NCBI GenBank assembly: GCA_003156235.1
Contig: PMGP01000406.1
Coordinates: 1 to 9,614 of the forward strand
DNA: 9,614 bases
Direction of reading: 5' to 3'
From: Acidobacteriaceae bacterium
Lineage (GTDB): Bacteria; Acidobacteriota; Terriglobia; Terriglobales; Acidobacteriaceae
Part shown: positions 6,682 through 9,614 of the stretch, piece by piece
Position numbering within the stretch: the stretch's first letter is position 1
How the letters are laid out: each line of letters begins with the position of its first letter
The notes under the pieces: model-generated
The model's input: the letters and a program-made list of their open reading frames with translations, nothing else
Databases searched by the model: none
What the model was told of the DNA's origin: nothing
Translations under genes and position numbers: made by a program

Positions 6682-8008
6682 ATGGCGCGTCCTGGAGCGA
6701 AGCTTCGGCCAGCAGCGGAGCGCCATCCGTGCTCAGGCGCAAATCGCGAACACGGCCGCCGACAGCATAGGCGCGAGGAAGATAGAGAAGGGGAATCAGC
6801 GTGTGGGCGTCCAGGAAATTGCGCTCCACCTGAAGGAGCCCGGCTGGAGGTTGTTCAGGCACTGGGGTTTGAAGGCCGGCGCCGCGCAGAATGGATTCCA
6901 GCGCCGCACGCGGCTGATTGGATGCAAGCGGCAGGGTGCGCAGAGCAAGGTCAGCAGGCTGCGCTCCGCCCGCGGCAACGACGCGCACGTTGAATCCCGC
7001 TTCGTGCAGGTTCAGCGCGAGGCGCTGGGCCGCCAACTGCATCGTGCCGCCGTCTTCCGCGGCGAGCGTGAGCGGGGGCGGCGTGAGGCCGCCGTGCTTT
7101 TCATGGGATTTATTGAGGTCACGCTCAGTGGGAAAAAGAAACGAGTATCCGGTGAGCGCCGAGGGCAACAGGCTGGCCGTAACCTCGCCCTGCTTTTGAA
7201 AGATCACATTCGATAGCGCGCCGCGATCCACGGCGAGCGCGATCGCTGCGCGAAGGTCAGGATTGCCGAGAACGCCGGAGCATGAAACCGAGAGCGACAG
7301 CAGCAGAACCGGCGGCGACTGTAGCACGGTGAGCCGTTGTTCATGGGCCTTGCGCAACTGCTCGGCAGGAACTTCCACCAGATCGGCGCGGCCCACGCTG
7401 AGATCGAGCCACTGATCGCGGATGGAGCGATGCACGTGAATCTCAATTGCGTCGACGAAGGGCCGCCCTTGCCAGCAGTTGTCGTTCGCGGACAACGTCA
7501 GCACTGCATTATTGAATCCATTTAATTGAAACGGTCCTGTGCCGATGTTGCCGCCGGGGTCATTGGCAATCAGGTACTCGTCGCCGGCCAGCAGAGCAGG
7601 CAGGTTGGGCATGGGCGAGTCGCCGGTAAAAATTATTGATGAGCCTATGGCATGAATCGCCGACCAGGGGCAGGTTGCGCCGCAAGCGGCGTTCAGCGCA
7701 GTAACGACCGCAGCCGCGGTCAGCGGCGCGTCATCGTGGAAATGAACGTCGGAGCGTAAGCGAAATGTCCATCGATGATCTTGATTCTCCGGCTTCCAAC
7801 TCACAGCAAGAGCCGGATGGGCAACTCCATCGGCCTCCATGCGCGTGAGGCCGTCGAGCATGAGACGCCGCGCAAGGCCGCCGGGCCGCTGCCACGGGTC
7901 GCCTTCAATTTCGACGCGCAGAGTTCCGCCGTAGTGAGGGCGGGTGCGCGCCGCCGCAGGCAGCGCCATGGTGGCCAACAGACAGCTAATTGCAACTTGC
8001 CGTAACAC
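6680..8008 (-). CDS. Family-5 extracytoplasmic solute-binding protein (DppA/OppA-like)
   Basis: 442 residues, counted from GTG 8008. GAGG lies 6 nt before this GTG and directly abuts the alternative TTG 8014, so GTG is preferred. A Sec signal occupies about residues 1-20 (LATMALPAAA), with no convincing lipobox. Family signatures: YGGTLRVEIE near 26-35; LTRMEADG...LAVSWKPENQDHRWTFRLRSDVHFHDDAPLTAAAVV (about 54-102); GTGPFQL (156-162); NDNCWQGRPFVDAI (175-188); GRADLVEVP (206-214); and a C-terminal IPLLYLPRAYAVGGRVRDL block. Relatives bind peptides, nickel or other small solutes for ABC import and usually exceed 500 residues, so this one is contracted. No permease or ATPase gene is nearby, and it is sandwiched between an exported protein and a histidine kinase. 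Ligand presentation to the kinase sensor is my inference. Nutrient transport with permeases encoded elsewhere is the alternative. Confidence 0.88.
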   Translation of the reverse strand: MLRQVAISCLLATMALPAAARTRPHYGGTLRVEIEGDPWQRPGGLARRLMLDGLTRMEADGVAHPALAVSWKPENQDHRWTFRLRSDVHFHDDAPLTAAAVVTALNAACGATCPWSAIHAIGSSIIFTGDSPMPNLPALLAGDEYLIANDPGGNIGTGPFQLNGFNNAVLTLSANDNCWQGRPFVDAIEIHVHRSIRDQWLDLSVGRADLVEVPAEQLRKAHEQRLTVLQSPPVLLLSLSVSCSGVLGNPDLRAAIALAVDRGALSNVIFQKQGEVTASLLPSALTGYSFLFPTERDLNKSHEKHGGLTPPPLTLAAEDGGTMQLAAQRLALNLHEAGFNVRVVAAGGAQPADLALRTLPLASNQPRAALESILRGAGLQTPVPEQPPAGLLQVERNFLDAHTLIPLLYLPRAYAVGGRVRDLRLSTDGAPLLAEASLQDAP

Positions 8009-9266
8009 GGTCAACCTCGTATTCGTTCGTTGCGCTACGCACGACGGCGAAGATACTCTTGCCGTCAGGCGCGGTCCAGAACGCCGTCACGGTTCCGTCC
8101 ATAGCCAGAGATGCGCTTGAGGGAACGGCCTCTTGCGCGGGCAATTCGTAGGCTCGCAGGCTGTCACTGGATGCCTCGCCGGAGCCGGAGGCAACGATCT
8201 GCGTGCCTGCTCCGCAGTCGGAGTGCAGTACAGCGAAATCGCTGCCCCAGTCGCGCGCGCCGGCAATAGTCTTGAGCGCGCCATTCTCCAGAATTTGCAC
8301 CTTGCCGTCGATGCCGTCAACGAGCAATGCGGCTCCCTCAGCGGGACGAGGGAGCAGAGCAGCGGTGTAGAACGGAGGCAGGTCCACACCAAGGCTGGGA
8401 GAGAGCACGCCTGTGAAATAGTTGCGCGCGGTGTTGTAGAAGGCCTTGATTGTGGTTGAGCCGCTTGCCGTGTCTTCTTGCGCGATAGGCCAGGGATCGT
8501 CGCTGGCGCTGCAATGCACCGTCCAGCCGTTTTCTGGATGCGCGCTGTCATTTTCCGGAGAGGTGAAACTTCCGATGCACTCAGCTCCCGCCGTGAATGC
8601 GGTAAAGCCTTTGCCGTCGGCTGTGGGCAGGAGCAGCCCGTGTGGATCGCGAGGAGAGGAGTTTCTCTCTGCGATTGCAAACTCCTTTTTCTCTATATAA
8701 CCAACCTCACCGAAGAAAAAAACTACGATTTTATTCTGACGGAGGGCTAATAGGCCGTTCCGAGATTCAAGCACAGCCAGCACAGGGTCGTCGAGCGGGT
8801 CATAGAGTGGATATGAGAGTCCATGTGCAAACGAATAGCTTTCCTTGTGCAGCACGATGTGTTCTTGCGCAGGCACGGAGCGATCAATTTCATAGCCCAC
8901 CTGCACCATCGCCACGCGCGTTTCGTTGCCTTCGATTACCTCAGCCACCCACAGCCGTTCCCGCTGATTCTCGCTCAGAGTCAGGTGAACGGAATTGGCG
9001 CTCTCCGCGCCTGAAACCAGTACACCAAGAGTTTTCAAGTCCTGTTCCAACAGCCGCCGGATTGCCGGAATTATGTCGTTGGGAATTGTCGAGAGGTTAC
9101 GGATGGTCAACTGCGCCTGACCCGGGCCAAGAATCCCGGCCATCTGCCCGGCCATCTCCGCGGCGGGCTTTTCCCACGGGCTGGGCACGGGTGCGGCTCT
9201 TGCCATCAGTCCGATCAATCCACCCGCAAGAAGTGCGCCCAGCCAGATCAGCTTCATTGGCTTCAT
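7986..9266 (-). CDS. Exported protein of unknown family, possible beta-propeller
   Basis: 426 residues from ATG 9266, followed by a second ATG three codons on (9257). Either start gives a Sec signal (hydrophobic stretch about 5-20, cleavage near ARA at residue 24). Extending upstream to 9389 would read through the terminator hairpin and the TATAAT box, so that start is rejected. An N-terminal alpha/beta region, about 31-124 (RNLSTIP...IRRLLEQDLKTLGV...VHLTLSEN...WVAEVIEG), precedes a long beta-rich part (125-426) with short repeated strands such as GLLALRQNKIVVFF, AALLVDGIDGKVQILENG and SLAMDGTVTAFWTAPDG, which suggest propeller blades. The paired cysteines in the second half may form disulfides. 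I recognise the general type from Acidobacteriota but no named family. It is first in the operon with the binding protein, kinase and regulator, and its last 23 nt overlap the binding-protein start. A role in signal input is inferred. Confidence 0.82.
   Translation of the reverse strand: MKPMKLIWLGALLAGGLIGLMARAAPVPSPWEKPAAEMAGQMAGILGPGQAQLTIRNLSTIPNDIIPAIRRLLEQDLKTLGVLVSGAESANSVHLTLSENQRERLWVAEVIEGNETRVAMVQVGYEIDRSVPAQEHIVLHKESYSFAHGLSYPLYDPLDDPVLAVLESRNGLLALRQNKIVVFFFGEVGYIEKKEFAIAERNSSPRDPHGLLLPTADGKGFTAFTAGAECIGSFTSPENDSAHPENGWTVHCSASDDPWPIAQEDTASGSTTIKAFYNTARNYFTGVLSPSLGVDLPPFYTAALLPRPAEGAALLVDGIDGKVQILENGALKTIAGARDWGSDFAVLHSDCGAGTQIVASGSGEASSDSLRAYELPAQEAVPSSASLAMDGTVTAFWTAPDGKSIFAVVRSATNEYEVDRVTASCN
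8015..8020 (-). promoter_or_regulatory. Ribosome binding site deciding the binding-protein start
   Basis: ACGAGG on the minus strand lies 6 nt before GTG 8008 and zero nt before TTG 8014. It lies inside the 3' end of the upstream gene, so the two genes are probably translated together. Confidence 0.6.
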
Positions 9267-9293
9267 CTTTCTGTCATTATTTCGTTTGAGCGG

Positions 9294-9299
9294 ATTATA
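9294..9299 (-). promoter_or_regulatory. Probable -10 box of the four-gene operon
   Basis: A perfect TATAAT on the minus strand lies 27 nt before ATG 9266, between the upstream terminator hairpin and the first gene. At 17-bp spacing the -35 position reads ACAGAA, a poor match. TGGACA, which is closer to consensus, is only 11 bp away. The promoter may therefore need an activator. Transcription from here would give a leader of about 20 nt. No sigma54 -24/-12 pair is seen in this gap. Confidence 0.55.
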
Positions 9300-9345
9300 T
9301 CGTTCCAGGCTGTCCATTCTGTACGAATTACTACGGCAAATAATC

Positions 9346-9378
9346 CTCCGGCGGGATGGAGTGCCCATCTCGCCGGAG
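9346..9378 (-). terminator. Intrinsic-type terminator after the SPFH-like gene
   Basis: Arms 9346-9359 and 9365-9378 form a 14-position stem with a 5-nt loop. Eight outer pairs (CTCCGGCG/CGCCGGAG) are perfect and five inner ones are too, with a single A-C mismatch on the transcribed strand. It starts 7 nt after the TGA at 9386 and is followed by GATTATTTG, a modest T-rich run. It separates the SPFH-like gene from the operon promoter. Confidence 0.7.
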
Positions 9379-9385
9379 TAAATCC

Positions 9386-9614
9386 TCAATGGCCGGGCTT
9401 GGGAGCTGTCTCCTCGGCGGTTTCGCTGTCCATCTCCTGCTTCACCACCGGGCTTCTGGCCATGCTCCTGAAGACGTCGTTGGCAAAGAAGAATTTGCCG
9501 TCTGACGGCACCATGAGCACTTGTATCTTGTCGGAAAGACGCTCGGCCACGATCTTGTTAATCAGCAGAGGCGATTTGTTCAGCAGTGCCGCTTCGCTGG
9601 TCATGCGCTCGGCG
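9386..9614 (-). CDS. C-terminal end of a probable SPFH/band-7 (prohibitin-like) protein, partial
   Basis: Only the last 75 codons are inside the window; the frame is open to the right edge. The visible sequence reads AERM..EAALLNKSPLLINKIVAERLSDKIQVLMVPSDGKFFFANDVFR, ending in an acidic tail (SETAEETAPKPGH). The 'NPLLI.KIVAE.LSDK.Q.MMVP.DGKFFF.ND' style is what I know from the end of bacterial SPFH-domain membrane-scaffold proteins, where the tail follows a long coiled coil. An ATG at 9604 is available but is unlikely to be the real start, because the reading continues in coding style before it. The terminator right after it makes it the last gene of its own transcript, separate from the downstream operon. 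The family call is moderate, since the SPFH domain itself is not visible. Confidence 0.6.
   Translation of the reverse strand, partial: AERMTSEAALLNKSPLLINKIVAERLSDKIQVLMVPSDGKFFFANDVFRSMARSPVVKQEMDSETAEETAPKPGH

Noticed and set aside
4858..6726. Longer start at 6726 for the kinase
   Set aside because: The extra 19 residues lie inside the upstream gene, have no membrane or domain character, and ATG 6669 has its own well-spaced GAGGA.
7986..9389. Longer start at 9389 for the first operon gene
   Set aside because: It would place the signal peptide about 45 residues inside the protein and translate across the hairpin terminator and the TATAAT box.

Overview
The window is GC-rich and almost entirely coded on the minus strand, so reading order runs from high to low coordinates. 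Large secreted proteins with NHL propellers and 'choice-of-anchor D' Ig-like domains, an NtrY/NtrX-like two-component pair, a prohibitin-like protein and small secreted beta-sandwich proteins together suggest an Acidobacteriota (Terriglobia-type) soil bacterium. That assignment rests on protein style only; there is no rRNA or other marker.

Layout on the minus strand, from the right edge. (1) The last 75 codons of a probable SPFH/band-7 protein (9614-9386), followed by a strong hairpin terminator (9346-9378). (2) A perfect TATAAT box (9294-9299) opens a tightly packed four-gene operon: an exported protein of unknown family with a possible propeller fold (9266-7986), a family-5 extracytoplasmic solute-binding protein (8008-6680, overlapping its neighbour by 23 nt), an NtrY-like membrane histidine kinase (6669-4858, 10-nt gap), and a sigma54-activating NtrC-family response regulator (4861-3455, ATGA overlap). 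(3) A 99-bp spacer with a perfect 13-bp tandem repeat, then a doubtful small Lys-rich ORF (3355-3083). (4) A small exported beta-sandwich protein (2907-2464) with a hairpin just after its stop. (5) The first 770 codons of a large exported protein (2311 to the left edge) with a Tat-like signal, an Ig-like domain, a six-unit NHL propeller, a second Ig-like domain and a further Ig-like repeat. It is open to the window edge, so its end is not seen.

The four-gene operon is the most interesting part. Two exported proteins are co-transcribed and probably translationally linked with a kinase that has a large periplasmic sensor, and no ABC permease or ATPase lies between them. I infer that the binding protein and the propeller-like protein work as accessory sensors for the kinase, which would signal through the regulator to sigma54 promoters elsewhere. 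No target promoter could be confidently seen here. Long plus-strand open frames over the kinase, regulator and NHL genes are antisense shadows.
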